From: Clostridia bacterium
GTDB taxonomy: Bacteria > Bacillota > Clostridia > Oscillospirales > Acutalibacteraceae
Assembly: GCA_017516965.1 (NCBI GenBank)
Contig: JAFXAP010000015.1
Location: forward strand, 158,577-222,576
Direction of reading: 5' to 3'
Length of the DNA: 64,000 nt
This document shows, in pieces, positions 8,563 to 17,361 of the stretch (its first letter is position 1; each line of letters starts with the position of its first letter). The notes beneath the pieces were generated by a model. The model searched no databases. It was not told the DNA's origin and worked only from the letters and a program-made list of their open reading frames with translations. The position numbers and the translations under genes are program-made.

Positions 8563-9693
8563 TTAAATTTTAACATCAACAATATTTAAGTTGTTATCAA
8601 ACACGGTAAATTGCGCGTCGTAGCCTGAGGCAATTTTACCCTTTTTATCAAGACCCATAACCTTAGCCGGTGTCTCGGTCATCATTTTAACAGCGTCAGC
8701 AACAGTGCAACCCGCCCTTACCGCCGTTTTTAGCAGTATGTCGCTTGTGGCAATACTACCTGCAAATGCGCTTCGATCCAACAGCTTTGCAACGCCGTCT
8801 TCAATTACAAAGGGCACGGGACAATCGGTATATTCCTCGCCCTCTTGCGCCACACCACCGGGACGTAACGCGTCGGTTATAAGACACACGCGGTCGGTGC
8901 CTTTTAATTTGATAATCATTTTTAGCAAATCAAGTGGCAGATGACAACCGTCAGCAATAGCCTCGACATACATATCATCAAGCAAATATGCACTTTCAAC
9001 GATACCTAAATGTCTGAAACCTTTATGACGGGTGATAGTCGACGTGCATGAGTAAAGATGGGTAACCAGGTGATTACCGCCCTCAAACGCGCGTAAGACA
9101 TCGTCATATTCAGCCGATGAATGAGCCGTTGCGGCAAGTATGCCCTTTGCCGTTACACTTTTTAAAAAGGCGTTGTCCTTATCTTTTTCGGGAGCATAAT
9201 CCCAACGGGCAATTACATCGCTATATTCACTAAGCAGTAACTCATATTCCTGCGCGTCAACGTCGCGCACTATTCCCGGCGCTTGACCGCCGCACATTTC
9301 AAGCGCAAAATACGGACCTTCAAGGTGAATACCGGGTATTTCTAAAGCGCAGTCGTTTTTCACAGCGCGAGCAGTTTGCAACACACGCACCATTGTGTCA
9401 TAATCGGTGGCGCTTATTGTGGGGTAGATAACGCGTGTACCGTGAGCGGCATGGGTTTCACACACCTTTTTAAATGCTTCGGGTGTAGCTTCAATAAACT
9501 CATACCCCCCACCGCCGTGACAGTGAAGCTCTATAAAACCGGGGGCAATATAATTACCGCCAAGGTCAAGCTTTTCACCGACGGTTTCGGCTGTAGGCTT
9601 TAATTCAATGATTTTACCGTCATCAATGATAATATCATAGCCTTGAAGCACTTTGCCGTCTGATACAATTTTGCCGTTTGTCAGTATCTTCAT
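8563..9693 (-). CDS. nagA: N-acetylglucosamine-6-phosphate deacetylase
   Basis: A 376-residue amidohydrolase-fold enzyme that removes acetate from GlcNAc-6-P to give glucosamine-6-P. Visible motifs are the metal-site ELHCHGGGG (~57-65; the family usually has H-x-H followed by G), HLEGPYF with the metal-binding Glu, TAHSSAEYDD, THLYSC, and the catalytic Asp in LITDALRPGG. Length is normal for NagA. It is the last gene of a minus-strand operon and overlaps the upstream oxidoreductase by 4 bases (ATGA). Its product feeds nagB, the first gene of the same operon. Confidence 0.93.
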   Translation of the reverse strand: MKILTNGKIVSDGKVLQGYDIIIDDGKIIELKPTAETVGEKLDLGGNYIAPGFIELHCHGGGGYEFIEATPEAFKKVCETHAAHGTRVIYPTISATDYDTMVRVLQTARAVKNDCALEIPGIHLEGPYFALEMCGGQAPGIVRDVDAQEYELLLSEYSDVIARWDYAPEKDKDNAFLKSVTAKGILAATAHSSAEYDDVLRAFEGGNHLVTHLYSCTSTITRHKGFRHLGIVESAYLLDDMYVEAIADGCHLPLDLLKMIIKLKGTDRVCLITDALRPGGVAQEGEEYTDCPVPFVIEDGVAKLLDRSAFAGSIATSDILLKTAVRAGCTVADAVKMMTETPAKVMGLDKKGKIASGYDAQFTVFDNNLNIVDVKI

Positions 9694-10547
9694 TCTACAA
9701 CAATTTCTTTCTTCTCTTTGTATGAGCGTTCAATGGCATCGAGTATTTTAACAGGATATACAAGCTCGTCATAACTGTTATGCATAACACCGTTTTTCAC
9801 CATTTCAACAAATTCGTCAAATTCGTTAATATATGTATATGCAACGTTATCGCAGAAAGTGTTATAGGTCTGATTATCAAGGGTATTAACTGTTGCTGTG
9901 TATCTGAATTCACCTGTATAGCAACCGCAAACGTCAAACTCGCCCATATTAAATATAACTGTAAGACGGTTTTTCTTTTCATCGGGGCAGTATGCTATAA
10001 CCGATTTTACATTGCGACCATAGATGGTAATAAGCATCTCGATAAGATGTTGGGTGTAAAACCAGAATCCGCCGTATGGGTTATCCATATTAACTGGGCA
10101 ACAAATGTTACCACTTGCAACCTTTTTCTCTTTAGCAATACGGGCAAGGGGTTTTAGTTCATCAATAAATTTAAGACAAGAACCACCGCAAAGTAAAGTG
10201 CCGTTTTCCTTTGCGGTTTGCGCCAACTCTTTTGCGAGTTCTAAATCAGCACAAAAAGGCTTATCAATAAAGCAAGGCACACCTGCTTTTACATAAGGCA
10301 TTGCATATTTATAGTGGTTATTGCCGTGACGGGCAGTAACCATAATGCCGTCAACCTTGCCTAAAAACTCGTCGGGAGTCTTTGCCGCATAGGTAGCATA
10401 ACCTGCGTCTATTATGCGCTTTACAGCGTCTTCGTCTTCGCTGTAAATACCAACGATTTCAATATCTTTATATTTTTCGTTTTCTTTTACCAATTGGCCA
10501 AAGGCATCTGCATGAGAATTTTCTACACCAAGAATTGCAATTTTCAT
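9690..10547 (-). CDS. Gfo/Idh/MocA-family oxidoreductase, short form
   Basis: A 285-residue putative NAD(P)-dependent sugar dehydrogenase. The N-terminal Rossmann segment reads MKIAILGVENSHADAFG, and the family EKP-type motif appears as FIDKPFCADLE (~93-103) with the preceding VTARHGNNHYKYA. It is shorter than the usual 330-390 residues because the C-terminal beta-sheet domain is reduced. It overlaps nagA by 4 bases and follows a second Gfo/Idh/MocA gene, indicating co-translation. The substrate is unknown; in this operon an amino-sugar or keto-sugar derivative is a reasonable inference. Confidence 0.82.
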   Translation of the reverse strand: MKIAILGVENSHADAFGQLVKENEKYKDIEIVGIYSEDEDAVKRIIDAGYATYAAKTPDEFLGKVDGIMVTARHGNNHYKYAMPYVKAGVPCFIDKPFCADLELAKELAQTAKENGTLLCGGSCLKFIDELKPLARIAKEKKVASGNICCPVNMDNPYGGFWFYTQHLIEMLITIYGRNVKSVIAYCPDEKKNRLTVIFNMGEFDVCGCYTGEFRYTATVNTLDNQTYNTFCDNVAYTYINEFDEFVEMVKNGVMHNSYDELVYPVKILDAIERSYKEKKEIVVE

Positions 10548-10563
10548 AAATTTTCTCCCCCGA

Positions 10564-11631
10564 TTATACGGTCTTTGTATCTAATGGATTCTGTGCGCGA
10601 ATTGTATCAATTACCTTGAATTGCTTAAGCACCTGATAAGGTGTGATTTCCATTTCTTTACCGTCTACAAGATTAGCGTAAATCATATCATAGTATTTTT
10701 TAACACCAACTGTAAATACAGTACCCTCAACGTCAACGTGTTCTTCGGTCCAGTCAAGAGTTTCACTGCAGTAATTAGGTGTGCGATCTTCAGTAAAGAG
10801 TGGCTCTAATGTAAGCTTTTGCTCAGGAGCAGTTTCAGGATTATAATACTTATAGTCAATAGCGCTCATTGTAGCCTTAAGTGAGCCGTACTGACAGTGA
10901 ACAACATATATAGGACCGGCATAAGCGTTGCACTTTGAAAGGTCAACGTCAACAAGTGGTTTGCCCGGCGCTGTAAGAATAATCTTTGCATAGTCCTCAG
11001 CATCACCAAAGGTGTTAACGCGGTCAAGTTTTGAGAAAACGTTAATGTTATCATCAAAACCTAAAATGTCAAGCGCCTGGTCAAGAGGATGAGGGCCTGT
11101 GTTGCGAACCTCGCCACCGTTATAGCCTTGATATGTCTGCCAGTCCCAACGACGAGCAAAGCCTGAAAAAGCAATGCTGTACTGAACGGGGCGACCAAGT
11201 TTACCGCTATCAATAATCTTTCTGATTTCGGTATAATATGGCGCAAAACGTGACTGCTGGAACACGTTAAGCATTTTACCGCTTTTTTCGTAAGCTTTTA
11301 CGACACGGTCACATTCTTCATAGTTTTTACCAAATGGTTTTTCACATACAACGTTAAAACCGTGATTTAAAAGATCGATTGAAATGTCAGCGTGCATATG
11401 TGAATATGAGCTGTTTACAACAAGGTCAATGTCGGTTCTGCCAAAAAGTTCGCGGTAGTCGGCGTAAACATCACAACCCCATTCTTCTTTGGCGCGAATG
11501 CGACGCTCTTCGAGTAATTCTACAACTGCTATAACATTAAATTTTTCATTATATTCACTTTTAAAAAATGCGCCGTGAATATCTCGGCCACTACGACCCT
11601 GTCCTATAATTGCAACGTTTAACTTTTTCAT
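10564..11631 (-). CDS. Gfo/Idh/MocA-family oxidoreductase, full length
   Basis: A 355-residue oxidoreductase with an N-terminal Rossmann fold (NVAIIGQGRSGRDIHGAFF), the DLVVNSSYSHMHADI strand-loop, and the diagnostic EKP motif in NVVCEKPFGKNYEE (~95-105). The C-terminal half has the expected alpha/beta substrate domain (GEVRNTGPHPLDQALDIL; ~170-190). These enzymes oxidise or reduce sugar hydroxyls with NAD(P). It overlaps the upstream isomerase-like gene by 4 bases and is 16 bases from the downstream paralogue, so all are one operon. The exact sugar is not deducible. Confidence 0.88.
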   Translation of the reverse strand: MKKLNVAIIGQGRSGRDIHGAFFKSEYNEKFNVIAVVELLEERRIRAKEEWGCDVYADYRELFGRTDIDLVVNSSYSHMHADISIDLLNHGFNVVCEKPFGKNYEECDRVVKAYEKSGKMLNVFQQSRFAPYYTEIRKIIDSGKLGRPVQYSIAFSGFARRWDWQTYQGYNGGEVRNTGPHPLDQALDILGFDDNINVFSKLDRVNTFGDAEDYAKIILTAPGKPLVDVDLSKCNAYAGPIYVVHCQYGSLKATMSAIDYKYYNPETAPEQKLTLEPLFTEDRTPNYCSETLDWTEEHVDVEGTVFTVGVKKYYDMIYANLVDGKEMEITPYQVLKQFKVIDTIRAQNPLDTKTV

Positions 11632-12506
11632 AAGCTCAATTCCTCCTGTGCTTGTTTGATTATTTCTTTAAGAGCGATTATGCTCTCTTCACTTGCTTCA
11701 TAAGCGCCGTCTGAAAATGCATCGCCACCCGGTCTTTTTAACTGCTCTTCGTCAAGTTCAGAATTTTTACGGTAGTGTGTTTCAAGCATTACGCCGCCTG
11801 AATAACCGTCACGGATAAGTTTTTTGAAAATGCCAACAAAATCTGCGACACCTGTACCCGGCATTACTGCGGGTGGCCACGGAGTACCGTTTGGAACAGC
11901 ATCTTTAACGTGCATATTAACTATGCCGCAAGGTTTAAGTTTGTCATATGCATCTTCACTTGTCTTACTTGTAACCCAAATTTCGTTACCCGGGTCAAAA
12001 AGCGCTTTGATGCGGGGATGATTTATAGCAGTAAGCAATTCTGCCAACTTGTGCGGTGTGCTTGAGTGAATAGCGGGGTCAGATTCAAGCGCGCAGTAAA
12101 CGTCATACTTTTCGCAAAGCGCGATAATATCGCCATACATAGTAGCGCGAACCTCTACAGGTACCCCTTTGTTCCAAAAGTCAAAACCGCGTATGTATTT
12201 AGCGCCCAATTTGTTTGCCATAATTGCGCATTTTTCAAATCCTGCTATGTTAGCCTTTATTGCCTCTTGGTCGTTATATTCACACTTGAAAACAGGTGAA
12301 GAAATTGCTGCAACCTGGAGGTCATATTTTTTTGCTGCTGCAATAATCTGCTCAACGTCTTCGTCGGTATAATCAAAAGGTGAGCGTCCGTTTACCGAAC
12401 GAACCTCCATACACTCAAGACCGTGCTTGTGACAAAATTCAGCCGCCTTAAAAATATCTTGTGTTACTTCATCAGTAATAACACCAAGTTTGAATTTTAT
12501 TTCCAT
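11628..12506 (-). CDS. Sugar phosphate isomerase/epimerase-like TIM-barrel protein
   Basis: A 292-residue AP-endonuclease-2/xylose-isomerase-like barrel. It begins MEIKFKLGVITDEVTQDI and has likely metal-ligand segments CALESDP, ALFDPGNEIW, NMHVKDAVP and MLETHY on successive strands. Members isomerise or epimerise sugars, often partnered with Gfo/Idh/MocA dehydrogenases as here. A frame 45 bases longer exists, but the ATG at 12506 has AAAGGA at good spacing. It sits second in the nagB operon, 114 bases after nagB, and overlaps the next gene by 4 bases. Confidence 0.85.
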   Translation of the reverse strand: MEIKFKLGVITDEVTQDIFKAAEFCHKHGLECMEVRSVNGRSPFDYTDEDVEQIIAAAKKYDLQVAAISSPVFKCEYNDQEAIKANIAGFEKCAIMANKLGAKYIRGFDFWNKGVPVEVRATMYGDIIALCEKYDVYCALESDPAIHSSTPHKLAELLTAINHPRIKALFDPGNEIWVTSKTSEDAYDKLKPCGIVNMHVKDAVPNGTPWPPAVMPGTGVADFVGIFKKLIRDGYSGGVMLETHYRKNSELDEEQLKRPGGDAFSDGAYEASEESIIALKEIIKQAQEELSL

Positions 12507-12620
12507 ATTGTTTATTCCTTTCATTATCTGCTTTAAAAGAAAATTGTTCACAGTTCTCTTTTGCAGTGAGTAAGCCCGTCTGCTTTATACTGCTACTCAC
12601 AAAAAATAGTGCTGTGGGGG

Positions 12621-13361
12621 TTATAGCAACTTTGCACCGCTGTCGGCATCACAATACATTATGGCATTGTCGTGACGACGCAAAATGGTTGCGGGACACA
12701 TATCGTTGATTTCCTCGTTTACAGTATTGTAAACCGCATCTGCCTTTGTTGCGGCAGGCACAACGCAAAACATATAGTCAGCGCTTGTCATTTGAGGAAT
12801 TGTGAGTGTGTAGGCATATTCGGGCACATCATCAAAGCTTGGGAAACAACCGTCATGCACCTGTTGCATACGGCAAACATCATCAAGTTTTGCACGCTTT
12901 ATACGAACAGGATCATTAAAATCTGCAACGCCCGGGTCATTAAATGCAATATGAGCATTCTCGCCTATACCTAAGCATACTATATCAATATGGTTTTTTG
13001 CAAGTAAATTTTCATAATCAAGACCGTAATCTGCAACATAATAAATATTTGCAAAAGGCACTTTTTTGAATATATGTTCATTAAGATAATTACCAAAGCT
13101 TTGAGCGTCTTCTTTTTTAAGACCTACATACTCATCCATATGGAAAGCATTTACCCTGTTCCAATCGAGTGATTTTTTTAGCAAACTTTCAAGCACGTCA
13201 TTTTGCGATGGCGCTGCTGCAAACACCATATTGATATGGTCTTTTTCACTCAGTAGCTTCTCCATACAAGCGGCAATGTCATTTGCTGCAGCCTCACCCA
13301 TAAGGGTGCGGTTTTCGTAAATATTTACCGTTAATTTGTCTTTTTTAAGACCCTTTAACAT
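12621..13361 (-). CDS. nagB: Glucosamine-6-phosphate deaminase (NagB family)
   Basis: A 246-residue protein of the glucosamine-6-P isomerase/6-phosphogluconolactonase fold. The phosphate and active-site segments are visible: AAAPSQNDVL, NAFHMDEYVGL with the catalytic Asp, and GIGENAHIAFNDPG. NagB converts glucosamine-6-P to fructose-6-P and ammonia, completing the pathway started by NagA at the end of the operon. In the last motif the usual Gly before HIAF is Ala. The start has GGTGG about 8 bases upstream. It is the first gene of the operon and divergent from an AraC regulator across a palindrome-containing promoter region. Confidence 0.87.
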   Translation of the reverse strand: MLKGLKKDKLTVNIYENRTLMGEAAANDIAACMEKLLSEKDHINMVFAAAPSQNDVLESLLKKSLDWNRVNAFHMDEYVGLKKEDAQSFGNYLNEHIFKKVPFANIYYVADYGLDYENLLAKNHIDIVCLGIGENAHIAFNDPGVADFNDPVRIKRAKLDDVCRMQQVHDGCFPSFDDVPEYAYTLTIPQMTSADYMFCVVPAATKADAVYNTVNEEINDMCPATILRRHDNAIMYCDADSGAKLL

Positions 13362-13397
13362 AAGGATACCACCTTTACTGAATTTTTTCTACACTTA

Positions 13398-13435
13398 ATT
13401 ATACAACTTTTATTTTTGCAATTAAATTGCAAAAA
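13398..13435. promoter_or_regulatory. nagB operon -10 box and adjoining 23-bp perfect palindrome
   Basis: TATAAT lies on the minus strand (13403-13398) without a good -35 at 17 bases. Where the -35 should be sits a perfect palindrome, TTTTTGCAATT-A-AATTGCAAAAA (13413-13435). This suits an activator-dependent nagB promoter, with the divergent AraC protein as the obvious candidate (inference). Confidence 0.55.
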
Positions 13436-13447
13436 GGCGCAAATATA

Positions 13448-13476
13448 TTGCAAAAAAGAACACATTATGTTATAAT
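13448..13476 (+). promoter_or_regulatory. Sigma-A promoter of the AraC gene
   Basis: TTGCAA (13448-13453), 17 bases, TATAAT (13471-13476). The -35 repeats the TTGCAAAAA half of the neighbouring palindrome. Predicted transcript start is only about 9 bases before the ATG at 13492. Confidence 0.75.
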
Positions 13477-13491
13477 CCACTTGGTGATAAT

Positions 13492-14313
13492 ATGAAAAAG
13501 AAAAAGTTGTTTGTTTATCGTGATAATAACGTCCATTTGCACCACACATTGACACTTGACCCCGATACCGATGATTTTTCTTTTAAAAGTCATTCGCACA
13601 ATATGGTTGAGGTATATTATTTTTTGCGTGGCAATGCACGTTTTGTGGTAGAAGGTAATATTTTCACGCTTGAGCGCGGTAGTGTTTTGGTTATGGCAAG
13701 CGGTCAGACACACCACCTGCTTTTAGAGCCATCTGCCGTTTATGAGCGTATGGCATTACTTATTGACAGCACCATCACACCGCCCGAATATGAAAACTTG
13801 AGCGAACAAATCTATAGCGGCGCTAACCTGTTTGTGCTTGACAAGCGCGAACAAATATGGTTTGAGGAAAGCTTTGCTACAATTACAAAAGCGCCCGAAG
13901 ATATGCAAAAGCATCTTGTTTTTTCGTTTGCCTCAATGGTGTTCGGACTTCTTTCAAACAAACTTTCACGCACCGAAAATTTGCGCATTGAAGATGACAT
14001 TATAAAAAAGACGATAAATTATATCAATAAAAACCTTTCCAGCGAACTAAGTCTTGAAATAATTGCAAATGCGCTTTATTGCAGTAAGGTGTCCCTTAAC
14101 CGAAAATTTCGCGAAATAATGGGTTGCACCGTTTGGGAATATGTTATTCGTCGCCGCATATACAGCGCACGTCAACGACTTTTTTTGGGCGGCAACATAA
14201 CCAATGCTTACCAAAAAAGCGGTTTTAGTGATTACTCATCATTTTTCAGAGCCTACAAAAAGGTGGTTGGCATAAGCCCTAGCGAAGATTTAAAAAAAGC
14301 AAAAGCAGACTGA
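13492..14313 (+). CDS. AraC-family transcriptional regulator
   Basis: A 273-residue regulator with an N-terminal cupin-like sensing domain (SHSHNMVEVYYFLRGNARF, GSVLVMASGQTHH) and a C-terminal double helix-turn-helix (~170-270; LEIIANALYCSKVSLNRKF and AYQKSGFSDYSSFFRAYKK). It is transcribed divergently from the nagB-nagA operon across a shared palindrome, so it is probably its sugar-responsive activator. The mRNA leader is unusually short. The terminator hairpin begins before the TGA stop. Confidence 0.92.
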   Translation: MKKKKLFVYRDNNVHLHHTLTLDPDTDDFSFKSHSHNMVEVYYFLRGNARFVVEGNIFTLERGSVLVMASGQTHHLLLEPSAVYERMALLIDSTITPPEYENLSEQIYSGANLFVLDKREQIWFEESFATITKAPEDMQKHLVFSFASMVFGLLSNKLSRTENLRIEDDIIKKTINYINKNLSSELSLEIIANALYCSKVSLNRKFREIMGCTVWEYVIRRRIYSARQRLFLGGNITNAYQKSGFSDYSSFFRAYKKVVGISPSEDLKKAKAD

Positions 14314-14328
14314 TTGCAGTCTGCTTTT
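14301..14328. terminator. Terminator overlapping the AraC stop codon
   Basis: A perfect 12-bp stem, AAAAGCAGACTG with loop ATTG. The TGA at 14311-14313 lies inside the hairpin. It also faces the minus-strand degV gene ending at 14343. Confidence 0.8.
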
Positions 14329-14342
14329 AATATTTCAATATT

Positions 14343-15170
14343 TTATTTTTCTACAAACAGCACCGCATAACCTCCGGGACCCACGTGAGCGCCTATTGTG
14401 GCTCCTACCTGTAGTCGCTCTGCGACCTTGATGTCTAAAGATTTTAACTTTTCTTCCAAAAGTTCGCAGTTTTCGGTGCCGTAGGTATATAAAGAGAACA
14501 CAGGAAAATCCGTATTAATCTGATGATTTTTCACCTTTTCAATCAATGCGCTTACAGCGCGTGATTTGCCAAGAGCCTTACCAGACATTTCCACTCTGCC
14601 GTCAGACACGGTAATAAGCGGCTTCACGCCGGTAATCTCACCAACCGTGGCGCTTGCACGACTTACCCTACCGCCTTTATAAAGATATTCGAGTGTGTCA
14701 ATCCCTGCATAAAGCTTAACCTTGTGTTTCAGTTCTTCACACATATCAACTATTTCACCTGCAGAATAACCCTTTTGTATAAGGCCACGGGCATAACGCG
14801 CCAACACGTCTATGATATGGGTAGCACCCAAAGTATCAATAACATAAATATCGTCATATCCGACCATATCTTTTATCATAAGAGCGCTTTGATAGGTACC
14901 GCTAAGACGCGATGACAAGCACAAGTAGATAATCTGGTCTTTGTCGTTTTGAGCTTTTTCAAACAAATCTATAAAATCTTGAGGGGAAGGCTGTGAGGTG
15001 CGCGGAAATTCTTTTGCGCTTTTTAAAAGTTCATAAAACTTATCATTTGTAAGCTCTGTGCCCGATTTATATTCTACATTGTCAATACTTACCAAAATCG
15101 GCACAATAACATCCACGATACCATCTTGTAAATTACAGTCTGCGGATGAGTCTACAACAATTTTTATCAT
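14343..15170 (-). CDS. DegV family fatty-acid-binding protein
   Basis: A 275-residue DegV-fold protein. The family signatures are all present: VVDSSADC at the N-terminus, RTSQPSPQDF (~57-66), CLSSRLSGTYQSA (~82-94) and KGGRVSRASA (~167-176). DegV/FakB proteins bind a fatty acid and present it to FakA kinase for phospholipid synthesis. No fakA homologue is in this window. It is monocistronic, with its own promoter. Confidence 0.93.
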   Translation of the reverse strand: MIKIVVDSSADCNLQDGIVDVIVPILVSIDNVEYKSGTELTNDKFYELLKSAKEFPRTSQPSPQDFIDLFEKAQNDKDQIIYLCLSSRLSGTYQSALMIKDMVGYDDIYVIDTLGATHIIDVLARYARGLIQKGYSAGEIVDMCEELKHKVKLYAGIDTLEYLYKGGRVSRASATVGEITGVKPLITVSDGRVEMSGKALGKSRAVSALIEKVKNHQINTDFPVFSLYTYGTENCELLEEKLKSLDIKVAERLQVGATIGAHVGPGGYAVLFVEK

Positions 15171-15210
15171 ATGTTTCCCCTTTTGTTCTTAAGGCATAAT
15201 CATTTTAAGT

Positions 15211-15239
15211 AGTATATCACAAATACGCAAAAATATCAA
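15211..15239 (-). promoter_or_regulatory. Sigma-A promoter of degV-family gene
   Basis: TTGATA (15239-15234), 17 bases, TATACT (15216-15211) on the minus strand. Confidence 0.75.
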
Positions 15240-15247
15240 TAAAAACC

Positions 15248-15279
15248 AAAAGCCACCCTCAACATAAAGGATGGCTTTT
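15248..15279 (-). terminator. Terminator after beta-propeller gene
   Basis: AAAAGCCA-C-CCT paired with AGG-A-TGGCTTTT, followed on the minus strand by a GG then TTTTT tract. Confidence 0.75.
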
Positions 15280-15288
15280 GCATTAATT

Positions 15289-17361
15289 TTAGAAATTTAT
15301 ATTTGCTATTTGCTTAAAGGTGTTGATATCAAATACCTGCAAGGCTTCATTTGAAATTACGTAGAACTGATTTTCTATAAATAAACCTCTTACATCAACC
15401 ATAGCATTTTTGTAATCGCCTTTTATATCAAGTTCTGCTTTACGGTTAAAGCCTTTACCTGTATATTCGTAAAGCATATATTTAACGTTGTAATAATCTT
15501 CAGTAGCCGCAAAGCCAATAAGGTTTTTGCCCACATGCACAAGCATTGCTTTATGGTTTGAAAGCGCCGGAGAATAGCTACAATCTTTGATTATTGTCTT
15601 ATCGTCTTCGGTAACGTTTTTAGGGTCGTTTATGTTAAACATAGAAAGTTTTAAATCCCCTGTTATGCCTGTTTTTTCGTCAGCATCCATACCAAAGCCC
15701 AATAGCAATCCTTTGCCATAAGGATACATATATTCTGAAAATCCGGGTATCTTAAGTTCTCCTAAAATTTTTGGATTTTTAGGATCGGATAAATCCGCGC
15801 TAAAGAGCGGATCGGTTTGACGGAAGGTTACAAAATAGGCTGTATCGCCCATAAAACGAACCGAATAAACCCTTTCGCCTTTGGCTAAATCTTTTATCTC
15901 GCCCACTTTTTCAAGTTCGCTGTCAAGCACGGTAAGACGCGCTGTGGTGTCGTCAACTTCCTCTATAATATATACCACTTCAGAATCATCATTTTCAAAA
16001 TCTCTTTTGATATTTTTGACTGTGGTAACCGTAGTAACGAAACGGAAATATCCGTTGTGCTCATCAATATAAAACTGATTTTCCAAAACTCCTTCTACAC
16101 TGCCGGTGGTTTTATATTCTATCTGACCCTTGTTTATAGTAAGACGTGACACAGTTGTATTGTTTTGTGAAAATTCATCAACATCCTGTGGCAAATCTTC
16201 GCCGTCATTAAACTCAGTTTTAGTCAAAATAATGTTGCCCTGACTGCAATACACGTTTTCGGTACCGCCAAGCAGGTTAGCAGTGTCACTCATAGCGCCA
16301 TCTTTATAATTGTAAGCGCCTATTACGGTGTATCGGTTTTCATAACTATCTTGGTCATAACGATATATGCTGTCTGCAGGGACAGGCTCGAAGATGCCAT
16401 TTATTCCAATAACAGGAACAAAGGTTGATGGGTCATCTTTTTTAGCTTCTGATATATTTATTCTGCAATCTGATATAAGATAGATGTAGTCGCCTACCAT
16501 ACGCGAAGAGTTATACCAACCTTCTTGTCTGGTAGTAGAAATTTTTTGAGGTGAACCCGGATTTGTTACATCATAAATTACAACCGATACATAATTAGTG
16601 TTGTCGACAGTAAAGTTAGGCTGCAAAAGAATTAACCTATTATCTTTTAAAAACATATCGCCATACAAATCGTATTTTTCACCGTCAAGGGTGCTCTTGC
16701 TGACTAGTGTTGATTTTTCACCCTCGGCTTTAAAAATTGAAAGTTCATTACCTGAAAGATAATAAATATGTTCACCGTCGGTTTTAACAATGTCGGCTTC
16801 ACTAACACCCTCTACCTGTTCGGTGGTATTTGAAAAGTTTTTATCTGATGTTGTAGCGCCTGGTTTTGCTGAACCGTTAACATTGGCGGCATTGTCATTA
16901 GTTGTAGCCCCTGGTCTTGCCGCCCCGTTATTAATGCTGGCATTGCCATTAAGCGCGCCGTCATTTGTTATTGCGCTTTCTTCTTCAATAATATAATATT
17001 CTTCATCATCGGCAATCTTATCAGTAAACAACGTCACACCACGTTTGATAACCTTTTTAACCTTATAGCCAAATCTTTCTTCAGGTTTTATTATCTTGTA
17101 AATTTCGCCATATGATTTTGACACGCTAAGCGTTTGCGGGGCATTGGCAGTTTTGCCATTAAATATATCTTTAGGAACAAAAACTATACCTAAAATTAAT
17201 GCCACACATGCCACACATGCAACTGCTATACGCCAAGTTGGTGTAAAACTTGTATGTTTTTTAAGTTCTTCTTTAAGTATAATACTATCTAAAATCTTTT
17301 CACGGGTATCGTTATCGGGGGTTATGCTGTCCATAGCATTTTTATATTTTTTATCAAACAT
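15289..17361 (-). CDS. Membrane-anchored beta-propeller domain protein, putative partner of ECF sigma factor
   Basis: A 690-residue protein. A cytoplasmic N-terminus of about 45 residues precedes one membrane segment (VACVACVALILGIVFVP). A linker with a near-repeat (ARPGATTND, AKPGATTSD) leads into a large extracellular domain matching the secreted beta-propeller family (Pfam Beta_propel type): EQVEGVSEADIVKTDGEHIYYL opens it, and repeated YLISD/YFVTF/GFAATED blades follow. The gene overlaps the end of an ECF sigma factor, the position of an anti-sigma factor, but the N-terminus lacks a clear zinc anti-sigma motif. I prefer the ATG at 17361 over 17370 because GGGAG then lies 9 bases upstream. 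Confidence 0.8.
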   Translation of the reverse strand: MFDKKYKNAMDSITPDNDTREKILDSIILKEELKKHTSFTPTWRIAVACVACVALILGIVFVPKDIFNGKTANAPQTLSVSKSYGEIYKIIKPEERFGYKVKKVIKRGVTLFTDKIADDEEYYIIEEESAITNDGALNGNASINNGAARPGATTNDNAANVNGSAKPGATTSDKNFSNTTEQVEGVSEADIVKTDGEHIYYLSGNELSIFKAEGEKSTLVSKSTLDGEKYDLYGDMFLKDNRLILLQPNFTVDNTNYVSVVIYDVTNPGSPQKISTTRQEGWYNSSRMVGDYIYLISDCRINISEAKKDDPSTFVPVIGINGIFEPVPADSIYRYDQDSYENRYTVIGAYNYKDGAMSDTANLLGGTENVYCSQGNIILTKTEFNDGEDLPQDVDEFSQNNTTVSRLTINKGQIEYKTTGSVEGVLENQFYIDEHNGYFRFVTTVTTVKNIKRDFENDDSEVVYIIEEVDDTTARLTVLDSELEKVGEIKDLAKGERVYSVRFMGDTAYFVTFRQTDPLFSADLSDPKNPKILGELKIPGFSEYMYPYGKGLLLGFGMDADEKTGITGDLKLSMFNINDPKNVTEDDKTIIKDCSYSPALSNHKAMLVHVGKNLIGFAATEDYYNVKYMLYEYTGKGFNRKAELDIKGDYKNAMVDVRGLFIENQFYVISNEALQVFDINTFKQIANINF

